Of a stretch of 60,000 nt of DNA, positions 45,781-56,188 are shown in pieces. The notes under the pieces are model-generated. The model saw only the letters and a program-made list of their open reading frames with translations. It did no database searches and was not told where the DNA came from. The translations under genes were made by a program, and so were the position numbers. How positions within the stretch are numbered: position 1 is the stretch's first letter; every line of letters starts with the position of its first letter. The stretch comes from Cryptomeria japonica (taxonomy: Eukaryota > Streptophyta > Pinopsida > Cupressales > Cupressaceae): NCBI RefSeq assembly GCF_030272615.1, contig NC_081414.1, forward strand, positions 915,379,648 to 915,439,647. Reading direction: 5' to 3'.

Positions 45781-46600
45781 TGTTTACATCAACTGAAACC
45801 TTTGAGTGACTACAATCTAAACCTTGAATTGGTCCCTTGTATGTAGCTAAGTCTTCTATATTGAAAACCGGTGAGAAGCCTATGTCAGTAGGTAGATCCA
45901 CCTTGTAGGCATTTTCTCCATACTTGGCTAGAATTACACATGGACCTATCCTCCTCATTTGTAACTTGTTTGGAACTCCTTGTTGCAGCCTTGGTTTATT
46001 CAAGTGTACCATGACAAGATCTCCTAATTGAAATTGGAGATTCTTCCTCTTTTCATCAACTTTTTGGTTGAGCTTTCTTGTGTTCTCCATCAATGCTTGT
46101 CTAACTGAATCATGGACTTCCTCACTGATTGAGAAAATTCCTCTACATATCCGCTTCTTTTTGTTGCCCTTCCTAAGTCTCTAAACTCCAAAATGCCTCT
46201 TGAGTGCACACCATAGACCACTTCAAATGGGCTCTTGTTGGTATTCTTATTTATGGCGTCATTGTATGCATATTCACCTTGTGAGAGTACTTGATCCCAT
46301 GTTTGACCATATTCCTTAGTAAGGCACCTTAATAAGTTTCCTAAGCTCCTATTCACCACTTTGGTCTGCCCATCTGTTTGAGGATAGTAGGCTGATCCAA
46401 AAGAAAGGTTGGTGCCAATATTTTTCCATAGTGTCTTCCAAAAATGACTCATAAACTTTGAGTCCCTATCTAAAATAATGCTCATGGGTAAACCATGTAT
46501 TCTCACTACCTCTTTGAAGAACAATTGAGCAATTTGGCAAGCATCATGAGTAGTCTTGCAAGGCACAAAGTAAGCCATGTTGTCATATCCCTACTTTGTC
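45773..46600 (-). pseudogene. Element B integrase core and C-terminus, catalytic Glu replaced
   Basis: Minus strand: first Asp in SMDFVVGF (about 46630), second in IILDRDSKFMSHFW (about 46470-46430), third motif TDGQTKVVNRSLGNL, with Lys (AAA, 46362-46360) in place of the catalytic Glu. The GPY-like C-terminus (QFQLGDLVMVHLNKP ... RRIGPCVIL) is open to 45773. A frameshift lies at about 46090. The upstream zinc finger remains as HFG...C..C around 46700-46800. The element could not integrate with its own enzyme. Confidence 0.82.
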
Positions 46601-48316
46601 CTTGGGAAACCTACTACAAAGTCCATGCTAATTCATTCCCAATGTCTATTTGGTATGGGAAGAGGTTGGTGCAATCCGACATTTGTTGAAGTACCCTTGG
46701 TTTTTTGGCAAACCATGCAAGTCTCCACATATTTCTTCACATCTTGATTCATCCCTGGCCAATAATAGTATCTTTGAACCAACTCTTGAGTCTTATTGAC
46801 TCCAAAATGTCAACTAAGGCTACCATTATGCTTCTCTTGAATAAGGTTTTCTCTCATTGAGCCTTTAGGCACACAAAGCTACCCACCCTTGAACAATAGT
46901 TTATTTTGCAAGGTAAAATCAGAATACTCACTATGGAAGTGATTTGGGTACTCCTTACATAGCTTGTAGGCACTTGAGAAGTCTTCATCCTCCAGGTACA
47001 AGTCTCTAAAACTATCCACACCTATGCTTCTCAATTGGATTTCTTGGACTGTCAAAAGTCTTCTACTCAATGCATCAACTACTCGGTTTAACTACCCTTT
47101 CTTGTGCTTAGTGGTGAATGTATAGGCCTACATATACTCCACCCATTTCATGTGTTTATGACTGAGTTTATCTTGTGAGTTTAGGAAACTCAATGCTTGG
47201 TTGTCCATATAGACCATAAATTATTTAGGGAGGAGATAGTGTCTCCACTTCCTCAATGCCTGCACTAAAGAATACAACTCAAGATCATATAAAGAGTATT
47301 TCTTCTTGGCATCACTTAGCTTCTCACTATGGAAAGCTACTGGTCTTTCTTCTTGGCTTAGGACAACACCTACTATAACATTGCTTGCATCACATTCTAC
47401 AATGAAAAGTTTCTCAAAACTAGGCAATACTAGTACCAATTGGGTAGCTATCTTCTCCTTCAAGGTTTCAAAACCTTTGTTTGTTGCTTCACCCCACTGA
47501 AACTTTGTCTTTACTCCATCTCTAATGATGTCTAACATGGGTGCACATATAGCACTAAACTGCCTAATGAACTTCCTGTAGTACTGAGCTAGTCCATGGA
47601 AGCTTCTTACCTCTATTGTTGTCTTAGGAGTAGGCCAATTGACAATAGATTCAACCTTGCTTGGATCCATCTTGAGGTTTCCTTGAGACAACACAAACCC
47701 AATGTAAACCAACTCCTGCTTGAAAAACTCACACTTATCCAAATTCATGGTTAGCTTTTCATCATACAATCTTTGTAATACATCTTGCAAATGATTAATG
47801 TGATCTGCCCTATCTTTACTGAAAAATGAGAATATCATCAAGATATACTACCACAAATTTACCTATGAAGTCCTTCATCACATCATTCATGAGTCTCATG
47901 AAGGTGCTTGGAGCATTGGATAAGCCAAATGGCATTACAAGCCACTCATAAAGACCCTCAGTAGTCTTGAATGCAGTTTTCCATTCATCACCCTCCTTAA
48001 TCCTAATTTGATGATAGCCACTCTTAAGGTCAATCTTGGTAAAGTACTTGGCTTCCCCTAAACAATCCATTAGGTCTTCTATTCTATGAATAGGGAACCT
48101 ATATCTGATGGTGATCCTATTTATGGCTCTAGAATTAGTACACAATCTCCAAGTACCACCTTTTTTTGGTGCCAACATGGTAGGGACAACACAAGGGCCA
48201 ATACTCTTCCTAATTAGGCCTTGGTCTAAGAGCTCTTGGATTTGCTTTGCAATTTCAACGTTTTGTTGAGGAGTTATTTTGTAGGATGCCTTATTAGGCA
48301 AGGATGCTCTGGGAAT
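46601..48316 (-). pseudogene. Element B reverse transcriptase (main part) and RNase H
   Basis: [17 protein letters not shown] (about 48310), [49 protein letters not shown], then the catalytic [10 protein letters not shown] (about 47850). Right after YLDD an extra A in a five-A run on the plus strand (47822-47826) shifts the frame. The next frame (47841-47221) carries the thumb and RNase H with ECDASN, DLELYSL and, further on, YMDNQALSF and VVDALSRR. The RT N-terminal edge is the element A insertion point. The 210-codon frame at 48448-47816 starts in element A's LTR and is a chimera. Confidence 0.87.
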
Positions 48317-48321
48317 GAAGT
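48317..48321. repeat. Target-site duplication, left copy (GAAGT) of element A
   Basis: GAAGT immediately precedes the LTR TG and is repeated exactly at 56189-56193. Removing one copy and element A leaves the element B RT reading in the same frame. Confidence 0.95.
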
Positions 48322-49560
48322 TGTAGCATCCTAAAATTGCGACACTTGCAATTTTGACTGCATTTCGGTCTTCACGATGGCGACGCAACACGCAACCTGA
48401 ATGGAGACCCCGAAACCTGATTACGACACTGAAAACTGCATTTTTCAAGCACCCTGGCCTGAACCTCCTTGCACCCTGTTGTCCCGGGAGGTGGGACCAG
48501 AGCGCCCAGCGCCCTAGTCCTTCAGGACCAGGGTGCCCGCCCTGCTCCCTGGGTCCTATTTTGGGCCTGGTCTCCTTTGGACTTCAGGTCTTTTTGTTTG
48601 CAATTTAGAAAATAAACTTTCCTGGTCGGCCTAAGGTCGGGAAAATCAGTCTATCAGCCCTAATTGACAAGTATATAAACTACATTTTCCTCTTTCATTC
48701 GATATGATGGAAAAGGTGTGGAAACTATACTCAAGCATTCAAGCATTCAAGCATTCCTTCAAGCAATTGATCATTTCAAGTCTCCATTCAAGGCTAAGTG
48801 TTGCATTCAAGACAAGGATTCAACCATTGAAGAGGAGATCACATACTACATGCTACATACAACATACAAACATACAACAAATAACAACATCTAAACCTTC
48901 GCACATAAGGATACAAACATCCTTAGAACAAGGTATTAGTACTTGTTTTACATTACAGACATTTACATTTACAGCACTTGCTCATTTCTTGGTTAATTCC
49001 AAAACCGGGGTTTGACCTAATGGCAAACCCCTAATCCCTAACCCCCCAATCGTCTTCACTTTGTTGTGTGTAGGTTGCAGGTACGCGGCTGAAATTGAAG
49101 ATCTGGAATCCTTGTGCAGAGACGAACAGATCCCCCTTTGTTTCGCGGATTTTTTGGAGGACCGTGGCGCCGGGCGCCATCGTCCCGACAACTTTTGATC
49201 AAATTTGCAGGACAGCGCCGTATCGACATTTTACTACTAATTCGAGGTCCGCAGCTTCATACTGTATTCCTATCTCAGTTTATAAGCGAATCTTTGTCAC
49301 TTTCTATGCATTCCTAGCTTAATCTTCCTATCAACATTCTTTACAAAAGAGGGTAGCCTTGCTGTCTTAACCCTTGAAACTCATTTAGCATCCAATCTTG
49401 CATTGCGTGGGATTGGATCTTGTGGGTTTCAACCCCTCTTTTGAATGTAAAGTCTCTCCCCTAAGCGAAAACCATCAACCCTAGTGAATCTCCCTTCTCT
49501 CTCCTTGGAATTGGAAGAGGGGAGAGCAACTAGGGTTCGATCGCGATTTTCCGCTTTACA
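48322..49560 (+). repeat. 5' LTR of element A (1239 bp)
   Basis: TGTAGCATCC ... CGCTTTACA. It has TATATAAA at 48672-48679, an (AAGCATTC)n run at 48732-48757, a shortened GC-rich palindrome array (48500-48545), a GGACC...GGCGCC hairpin at 49157-49185 and an Arg/Cys-free AT-rich tail. It is shorter than the 3' LTR chiefly because part of the palindrome array is missing. Confidence 0.94.
48499..48545 (+). repeat. GC-rich palindromic array in A 5' LTR (contracted)
   Basis: The arms GCGCCCTAGTCC and GGACCAGGGTGC face each other around TTCA and could form a stem-loop. One repeat unit present in the 3' LTR and in element C is absent here. Confidence 0.75.
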
Positions 49561-49582
49561 TTTTGGTGAACCCGACGTGAAC
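49561..49582 (+). promoter_or_regulatory. Likely primer-binding site of element A
   Basis: TTGGTGAACCCGACGTG begins two bases after the LTR end and is exactly conserved in element C (5225-5209). It starts with TTGG, as expected for pairing with a tRNA 3' CCA end. The tRNA is not identified; it is not the initiator-Met type used by E, T and G. Confidence 0.6.
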
Positions 49583-50733
49583 ATCCTTTTTGATTTTTCA
49601 TGCTTAGATCTGAAAAAATTGATTACATTTCCATGTTTGATCTTTTGCAAAATTTTAGAGGTGATTGCATAAAAACCCTAAAATTTCTTTTTAGTAATTA
49701 AGCTTGTGAAATATTTAATTGTTAATACTTGTTTCAGATCTGCCCTTCTATTACAAATTATCAATTCATGTCTGTGCTTTAATTTTGAAAATTAAGTGGT
49801 TAAGTGTCAAAACCCTAATTTTTGAAACCCTCTTGATTCAACCTTTGTCTGACAATTTCACTGATCAAAACATCTCCAAATCAGCTGTAACTTTGGATTC
49901 CGCAATAAAATCACAATATCTTTCATCCCTGAAAATTTGGAAAAAAGTTGCGAGGACCGTGTGAACCCTGAGCGCCATCATCCCCGACATTTTTTCTGAA
50001 ATTTCGGGAGCGAGATCTTACTGTATTTTCCTGCTAAAATCCAGAATTTTGGCTGATTTTATCAATTTTAACACCTTCAAAATTAAAGTCAAAGTTGGTC
50101 TAGGGATTGCTTGGATTAAAGCTTTTAAACATTCAAAAATCATTGAAACTGAAATTTTGTGTCAAAATTGTGTTCTTACTGTCCTAAATCTGAAAAGTGT
50201 GTTTGCATTCATTCGAAATTTCAGTGCTTTATTCAAATTCTTGCATTTTGTGACTTTTGAAATTAAGTGCTTAATTACAACAACTTTGATTTCCGCTTTC
50301 AAAATTGAATTTTGCGTGAAATTGAGTCAATTTTTGAATTTCAAAACTTGCATTGCTTTTGACATTCCCTCTAAAATCATAAAATTCAAAATTCCAGTTT
50401 CCCTCTCTTTTTCAAAATTCAAATTTTGCATTTTTCGACAATCTTGGTAGGGTTCAATTTTGAGATTGCAACTTTAATTTGGCCTGCCTACAGATCGTAA
50501 AATCACTCAATTTTTTCAGATTAGCTTTAAAATCATCATACCTTTCATCCCTGCAAATTTCGAAAAAAGTTGCAAGGACCGTGTTGCACTCCGAGTGCCA
50601 CGGTCCCGGACATTTTTTATGAAATTTCGGGAGACTGTCATGATTGCATTTAACAGCTTAAATCCAGAAGATTGGTTGATTTTACTGAAAATTGCTACCT
50701 CTAAAATCAAAACTTTCTCTCTCTCTCTAGTGC
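49583..50733 (+). other. Element A leader, non-coding, with two hairpin blocks
   Basis: Between LTR and gag ATG. Two related blocks, about 640 bp apart, contain AAAAAAGTTGC-(A/G)AGGACCGTG ... CC(C)GACATTTTTT. The second (50577-50606) pairs GGACCGTG with CACGGTCC across a 14-base loop. Open frames here (for example 50049-50450) are Phe/Lys/Ile-rich and not protein-like. Confidence 0.65.
50577..50606 (+). repeat. Perfect 8-bp stem hairpin in element A leader
   Basis: GGACCGTG (50577-50584) and CACGGTCC (50599-50606), loop 14 nt. Related weaker motifs occur at 49953-49988 and in both LTRs. An RNA packaging or dimerisation role is possible, by analogy only. Confidence 0.7.
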
Positions 50734-53685
50734 ATGAGTTTTACAACAATAAGCCCTACTTACACTATTCCCGTTAGACGAAGCCGTAGAATTAAGTCTT
50801 TTCGAGGTTTAATTACCGAGGAGATGGAACCTAATTTGAATAGCCTTTTTAACGAGGACATGGGTAATTCCTCTAATCCTCCTAATGATGAAGAAGCTCT
50901 CCATGAGGTTCCTGAAGAACAAATTTTGAAATTGGATAACCAATTTGATGATTTTCGACAATGGATGTCTCAAGAATACCCCGATAGTCAAGCTCTTCCT
51001 TTAATTGAGGGTCTAAAATGTATGCTTCAAAGTGATAAGAATGGAATTGATATTTTGCGTGGTATTGCACACATTGTGGATTCGAATGTGATGCCTATGA
51101 AGAGTTATGCTGAAAATTTGGGTTATACACAACCTCCTACTCAAGTCAATCATTCTATTCCTTTGATGACTCCTATTGCTAGCATACCTACCTTTACATC
51201 AAACATAATGACTACCTCTATACAAGACATTCCCCCTGTGATCACCAGTCATGGGGGCAATCCTTCTTTTTCAATTAACCCTCTTCCTTCATTCAATCCG
51301 ATTTCTTCATTCACTCCTTCAATGAGTGTCCCTATTATATCTCCACAAATGAACATGACGCAAGGGGGCAATTCATTTAACCATTCCATTCCTCCTTGTA
51401 GTGTTCCTCTTGTCCAATCATCCCCTATAATTGACTATCATAGAGTCCCACCACCTTACTCTTTACCTTCTTTCAATAACATAACACCTCCATCTCAATC
51501 TAACACATCTAATATGAACTCTTCGATTGAAGCGACCATTAACAATCTTGCACAAACTGTCTCTTCTTTACAGCAACAAATTGCCTCTATGAATCAATCT
51601 AAGTTTAGTGTGCCCACATTTGATGTTGCGAGCCCACTTTCTCTTGACATTGTTCGAGCTATCCCTCCTAAACATGTTGAAATCCCGCATTTGGAACTTT
51701 ATAATGGTAAAGGAGATCCTCTAACACATGTTAAGACCTTTCAAACAATATGTACCGACTTTGCTTATGACCAAAGGTTGCTTGCAAAACTGTTTACTAG
51801 AACATTAAGAGACAAAGCCCTACAATGGTATTGCTCGTTGCCTTCCTATTCTATTACTTCTTTCGAACAACTTGCAAATGCTTTCATTCAACAATTTCAA
51901 AACAATATAAGTCCTAAAGTTACTTTGATTGATTTAATGCATTGTAAACAAGGTGTTAAAGAAAAAGTGACTGATTTCATTGGTAGATATAAGCATTTGT
52001 ATGCTCAAATTTCTTTTCCAGTGCCTGACAATGATATTCAAAGAATCTTTATTTCTAATTTACAAAAAGATATTCGAGACAAACTTCTGTTTTCTGAGTT
52101 TACTTCTTTCCAACAGTTGTGTGCAACTCTTCACAATTATCAACTGACTGTGAGTCAAATGGAACAATCACATCCTATGGCTCCGAGTGATAAGGGTGAT
52201 AGCAGTCAACAACCATTTGGGAAGTTTAAACCGAACAGAGATTCCATCAAATTCAATGAAAACATCATCAACAACAATGTGAATGCAGCATCAGGTGTGC
52301 CTCCTATTTCTAAATTTTTCAAGAAAGAAAGAAAGTATACTCCTTTGAATGAATCATTGCATAGTATTATGAATAAGTTATTGGAACAAAATGTGCTTAC
52401 TCTTCCTCCTATAAGGCAAATTGATCCCGCAAAGATTACTTCACCTTATTTTGATAGCAAAGCCTTTTGTCAATTTCATCGTCAGCCTGGGCATGATACT
52501 GAAAAATGTTTTTCTTTAAAGGGTAAAATTCAAGATTTGATTGATAATAATACTATTTCTGTTTCTGGAGTGAATGATAAAGGCAATACATCTGTAGCTC
52601 CTCCTAACCAAAATCTTCAGATTTTCACTGATCCATTACCTTCTCATACCTCTAATGCAATTGAGGCTAATGATTCCTCTCTCTCATCTGATGGTCTTGT
52701 GTCTATGACTCCGAATGTGATTAACTTTGTAGAGCAGCAAGAAATCCCTAAAGAACCTTCCATCACATTTGATTCCAGTGAAACCATTAGGGCACCTGAT
52801 GGTCTTTTATACATAGTTGCAAAAGTCAAGAATACACCTTGCCGTGGAGTGCTTATTGATCCTTCGTGCATGATTAATGTTATTACTGAAGAATTTCTTT
52901 TTACTTTGCAATTGAATCAAGTGATATATGACAAAACAGATGTGATTGTGAAACTGTTTGATGCATTTTCTTCTCCTGCAATTGGTTCTATTACATTGCC
53001 TATTGAGGTCCATAACAAATCCCTTGATGTGAACTTTGCTATTATTCCATCTTCCGAACAATTTCGTGTGAAGCTTGGCTATCCTTGGCTATCTTCCATG
53101 AAAGCTATTGCTTCTCCTATTCACAAGTGTTTGAAATTTCCCCATAATGGTGAAGTTGTTACTGTCAATCACAGTCTCTTCAAACTAGCTGAACGAACCT
53201 CTAGTGTTCCTATTGATTACTTTTGGCCTAAACAATTCCAATCTCTTCCTCCGCAAAGTGATCATCTTTTCAAATCTTATCAAAAGTGGAAAAAAGACAT
53301 GATCCTATCTCTAAGTGAACCTAGAACACCTAAACTTGATATTCCTATCATTCTTGAGAAGGAAGTTCTTCCTTTGAAAGATAAAACTAATGTCTTTCCT
53401 CAAGAAGATTCCCAACCCATCCCTATGGATGTGACTATGTCTATATCTAATAAACTTCCTAAAAGTAGACCTATACCTCCTCATCATGATGGACTTGGTC
53501 TCCTTCCGAAACCAAATATTCCTCCTTTATATGGAGTAGTTCCTCCTCCTTCCTTTTATAGAGAGAAGAGACCTTCTTCTTCTCCTATTATCCAGCCTAA
53601 GAGACCACAACCTAAACACCCAAGTGATAAGGATGAGAACATTCCTCCTCCTCAATCTTCTCCACTTCCTACTAAGACTAGATGA
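50734..53685 (+). CDS. Element A gag with degenerate protease-like domain (983 aa)
   Basis: The start ATG follows a TCTCTCTCTCTC run. N-terminal region: Pro/Ser/Gln-rich low complexity (residues ~60-260). Capsid-like domain around residues 313-460 (HLELYNGKGDPLTHVKTF, ALQWYCSLP, LANAFIQQF). Zinc-finger-like CQFHRQPGHDTEKC (about 576-590), the C-H-H-C form seen in Tat/Ogre gags. Protease-like domain about 690-800 with LIDPSCMINV in place of L-I-D-[ST]-G-[ST] and KLGYPWLSS in place of LLGRPW. The DPSC change should abolish catalysis. It ends at TGA 53683-53685, but the same frame continues open to 54177, so the stop is probably a CGA-to-TGA decay and the ancestral ORF was 1147 codons. No RT follows. 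Gag would assemble particles and package its own RNA. Confidence 0.88.
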   Translation: MSFTTISPTYTIPVRRSRRIKSFRGLITEEMEPNLNSLFNEDMGNSSNPPNDEEALHEVPEEQILKLDNQFDDFRQWMSQEYPDSQALPLIEGLKCMLQSDKNGIDILRGIAHIVDSNVMPMKSYAENLGYTQPPTQVNHSIPLMTPIASIPTFTSNIMTTSIQDIPPVITSHGGNPSFSINPLPSFNPISSFTPSMSVPIISPQMNMTQGGNSFNHSIPPCSVPLVQSSPIIDYHRVPPPYSLPSFNNITPPSQSNTSNMNSSIEATINNLAQTVSSLQQQIASMNQSKFSVPTFDVASPLSLDIVRAIPPKHVEIPHLELYNGKGDPLTHVKTFQTICTDFAYDQRLLAKLFTRTLRDKALQWYCSLPSYSITSFEQLANAFIQQFQNNISPKVTLIDLMHCKQGVKEKVTDFIGRYKHLYAQISFPVPDNDIQRIFISNLQKDIRDKLLFSEFTSFQQLCATLHNYQLTVSQMEQSHPMAPSDKGDSSQQPFGKFKPNRDSIKFNENIINNNVNAASGVPPISKFFKKERKYTPLNESLHSIMNKLLEQNVLTLPPIRQIDPAKITSPYFDSKAFCQFHRQPGHDTEKCFSLKGKIQDLIDNNTISVSGVNDKGNTSVAPPNQNLQIFTDPLPSHTSNAIEANDSSLSSDGLVSMTPNVINFVEQQEIPKEPSITFDSSETIRAPDGLLYIVAKVKNTPCRGVLIDPSCMINVITEEFLFTLQLNQVIYDKTDVIVKLFDAFSSPAIGSITLPIEVHNKSLDVNFAIIPSSEQFRVKLGYPWLSSMKAIASPIHKCLKFPHNGEVVTVNHSLFKLAERTSSVPIDYFWPKQFQSLPPQSDHLFKSYQKWKKDMILSLSEPRTPKLDIPIILEKEVLPLKDKTNVFPQEDSQPIPMDVTMSISNKLPKSRPIPPHHDGLGLLPKPNIPPLYGVVPPPSFYREKRPSSSPIIQPKRPQPKHPSDKDENIPPPQSSPLPTKTR

Positions 53686-54177
53686 AATCATTCTGCACGT
53701 GAACACCGACGAAAGCATCGTCTTAAAGCTCAAGCAGCTGCTTCTCAAACTTTGCAATCTCCAAAAACACCTTCAACAAGCATTATTCCATTTTCTCCTC
53801 AGCCGAGAATTGAGCCAAAATCTCCTAAACATAAGATGCATGATGGTCTTGATCCTGTGCGAGTTAAAGATCCTATTTTTATAAATCTTGATGATGATAT
53901 AGATGAAAATGTTATGCATGATGAAAATGTTACTTCTCTTGCTTCTGATAGTGAATATGAACTTGTTGATATTGATAACCATTTATCTAATGAATTTTCT
54001 AAAGCACTTATCCTAGCTCCTAGACAAGAACAATGTGGCTCGGAACATGAACATAGCCCTTGTTTGGATCTTGTGATAGCTCCATCTGCTGTGTTGAATG
54101 TTCCTCCTCTAGCGTGTTCCCTGCCTTCCCGAAACATTGATCAGCAAGATCGGGGGGTAGATGACGTGCTAGACTAG
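53686..54177 (+). pseudogene. Continuation of element A gag frame after the TGA
   Basis: In phase with the 983-codon ORF and open to TAG at 54175-54177. An internal ATG lies at 53752 (MQSPKTPSTS...). The acidic stretch at residues ~45-90 of this piece (INLDDDID, SDSEYELVDID) and a basic front (EHRRKHRLKA) look like a natural C-terminal extension. It may be translated by read-through or be dead. Confidence 0.7.
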
Positions 54178-54917
54178 TTACATTAGCATAGCAGATTCTC
54201 TCCTCCTCTCTTGTGTTACTTCTTCTATATGTTATTCTCATTCTTCTATTTGTTGTCCTTAGTGTTGTCTACTTGAGGACGATGCAAAGCATTGAGATCT
54301 CTCGATCTCTCTCATGTTGACTCAAAAGACACATGTGTTCCCTTCTTCTAGGTGACCTTCCTTGATTGGGGAATGAAGAACAATTATGCATACATACATA
54401 TGATATACATGAATTATCATACAGCATACTGACCCCAAGGAAAGCGAAGTCACCTTGTGCTTTGTGTTTTGTGTCTATTATCCTTGGGCTTATCTCACAC
54501 TTGGGGGCTAAATCCTTGTGATAACGTGCTCCTTTCCTTTCTCATTTCTTATATGTATCACTACCTTAAAGCAATCACCCCCGGTGAGGCATGTGCGATC
54601 GCTTTAACGTAGGGGGGCATACATCCCGTTCATATCTTTTCAAGATACTTGAAAATTTCTTGGCAAATTTAACCTTGCCTTGAAATTTTTTGATATCTTT
54701 CTTGCATGACTCATAGTGAGGGAACCTTACTACTGACAGTCATGGTTCTCCCTCGTGATTTTCCCTTTTGCTTTGTCAATCGAAGTCGTAAGATCCTTAG
54801 TCCACTGGGGGCTTGGTGTATCTTGCCTCCTTGACGTGGTGAAAATCTTTCAATGTTGTTTCCTTGTACTTTACCGGAAGTATGAGCATACATACTCCCG
54901 CTAAAGTGGGGGCTAAA
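54178..54917 (+). other. Element A tail and polypurine tract
   Basis: No ORF. It contains runs such as ACTTGGGGGCTAAATCC (about 54500) and, at the end, the polypurine tract CTAAAGTGGGGGCTAAA (54901-54917) before the LTR. The upstream CTTGGGGGCTAA looks like a second, non-functional or central purine tract. Confidence 0.6.
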
Positions 54918-56188
54918 TGTAGCATCCTAAAATTGCGACACTTGCAATTTCGACTGCATTTCGGTCTTCACGATGGCAACGCAACACGCAACCTGAATGG
55001 AGACCCCGAAACCTGATTACGACACTGAAAACTGCATTTTTCAAGCACCCTGGCCTGAACCTCCTTGCACCCTGCTGTCCCGGGAGGTGGGACCAAAGTG
55101 CCCAACGCCCTGGTCCTTCAGGACCAGGGCGCCTAGTGCCTTGGTCCCCCAGGACCATGGCGCCCAGGGCTCTGGTCCCTGGGTCCTATTTTGGGCCCGG
55201 TCTCCTTTGGACTTCGGGTCTTTTTGTTTCCAATTTGGAAAATAAACTTTCCTGGTCGGCCTAAGGTCGGGAAAATCAGTCTATCAGCCCTAATTGACAA
55301 GTATATAAACTACATTTTCCTCTTTCATTCGATATGATGGAAAAGGCGTGGAAACTATACTCAAGCATTCAAGCATTCAAGCATTCCTTCAAGCAATTGA
55401 TCATTTCGAGTCTCCATTCAAGGCTAAGTGTTGCATTGAAGACAAGGATTCAACCATTGAAGAGGAGATCACATACTACATGCTACATACAACATACAAA
55501 CATACAACAAACAACAACATCTAAACCTTCGCACATAAGGATACAAACATCCTTAGAACAAGGTATTAGTACTTGTTTTACATTACAGACATTTACATTT
55601 ACAGCACTTGCTCATTTCTTTGTTAATTCCAAAATCGGGGTTTGACCTAATGGAAAACCCCTAATCCCTAACCCCCCAATCGTCTTCGCTTTGCTGTGTA
55701 GGTTGCAGGTACGCGGCTGAAATTGAAGATCTGGAATCCTTGTGCAGAGACGAACAGATTCCCCTTTGTTTCGCGGATTTTTCGGAGGACTGTGGCGCCG
55801 GGCGCCATCGTCCCGACAACTTTTGCTCAAATTTGTAGGACAGCGCCGTATCGACATTTTACTGCTAATTCCAGGTCCGCAGCTTCATACTGTATTCCTA
55901 TCTCAGTTTATAAGCGAATCTTTGTCGCTTTCTATGCATTCCTAGCTTAATCTTCCTATCAACATTCTTTACAAAAGAGGGTAGCCTTGTTGTCTTAACC
56001 CTTGAAACTCATTTAGCATCCAATCTTGCATTGCGTGGGATTGGATCTTGTGGGTTTCAACCCCTCTTTTGAATGTAAAGTCTCTCCCCTAAGTGAAAAC
56101 CATCAACCCTAGTGAATCTCCCTTCTCTCTCCTTGGAATTGGAAGAGGGGAGAGCAACTAGGGTTCGATCGCGATTTTTTGCTTTAGA
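54918..56188 (+). repeat. 3' LTR of element A (1271 bp)
   Basis: TGTAGCATCC ... GCTTTAGA; the terminal C of the 5' LTR's TTTACA is G here, so the end is TTTAGA. TATATAAA at 55302-55309. The palindrome array at 55090-55190 is longer than in the 5' LTR and resembles that of element C. Confidence 0.94.

Larger units (their letters stand above)
48322..56188 (+). mobile_element. Element A: full-length non-autonomous gag-only Ty3/gypsy (Tat-like) element, 7867 bp
   Basis: 5' LTR 48322-49560, primer-site region, 1.2-kb leader with two hairpin motifs, gag/protease-like ORF 50734-53685 plus continuation to 54177, 0.7-kb tail, polypurine tract and 3' LTR 54918-56188, all flanked by GAAGT. No G-patch, RT, RNase H or integrase was seen, so movement needs another element's enzymes. 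The polypurine tract and LTR start nearly match those of the Tat element D. The intact ends, perfect target duplication and near-open ORF make it the youngest or best-preserved insertion in the window. Confidence 0.93.

Noticed and set aside
47816-48448. A 210-codon RT-containing frame starting at 48448
   Set aside because: Its first ~42 codons are antisense element A LTR; only the rest is element B RT. It is a junction chimera, not a gene.
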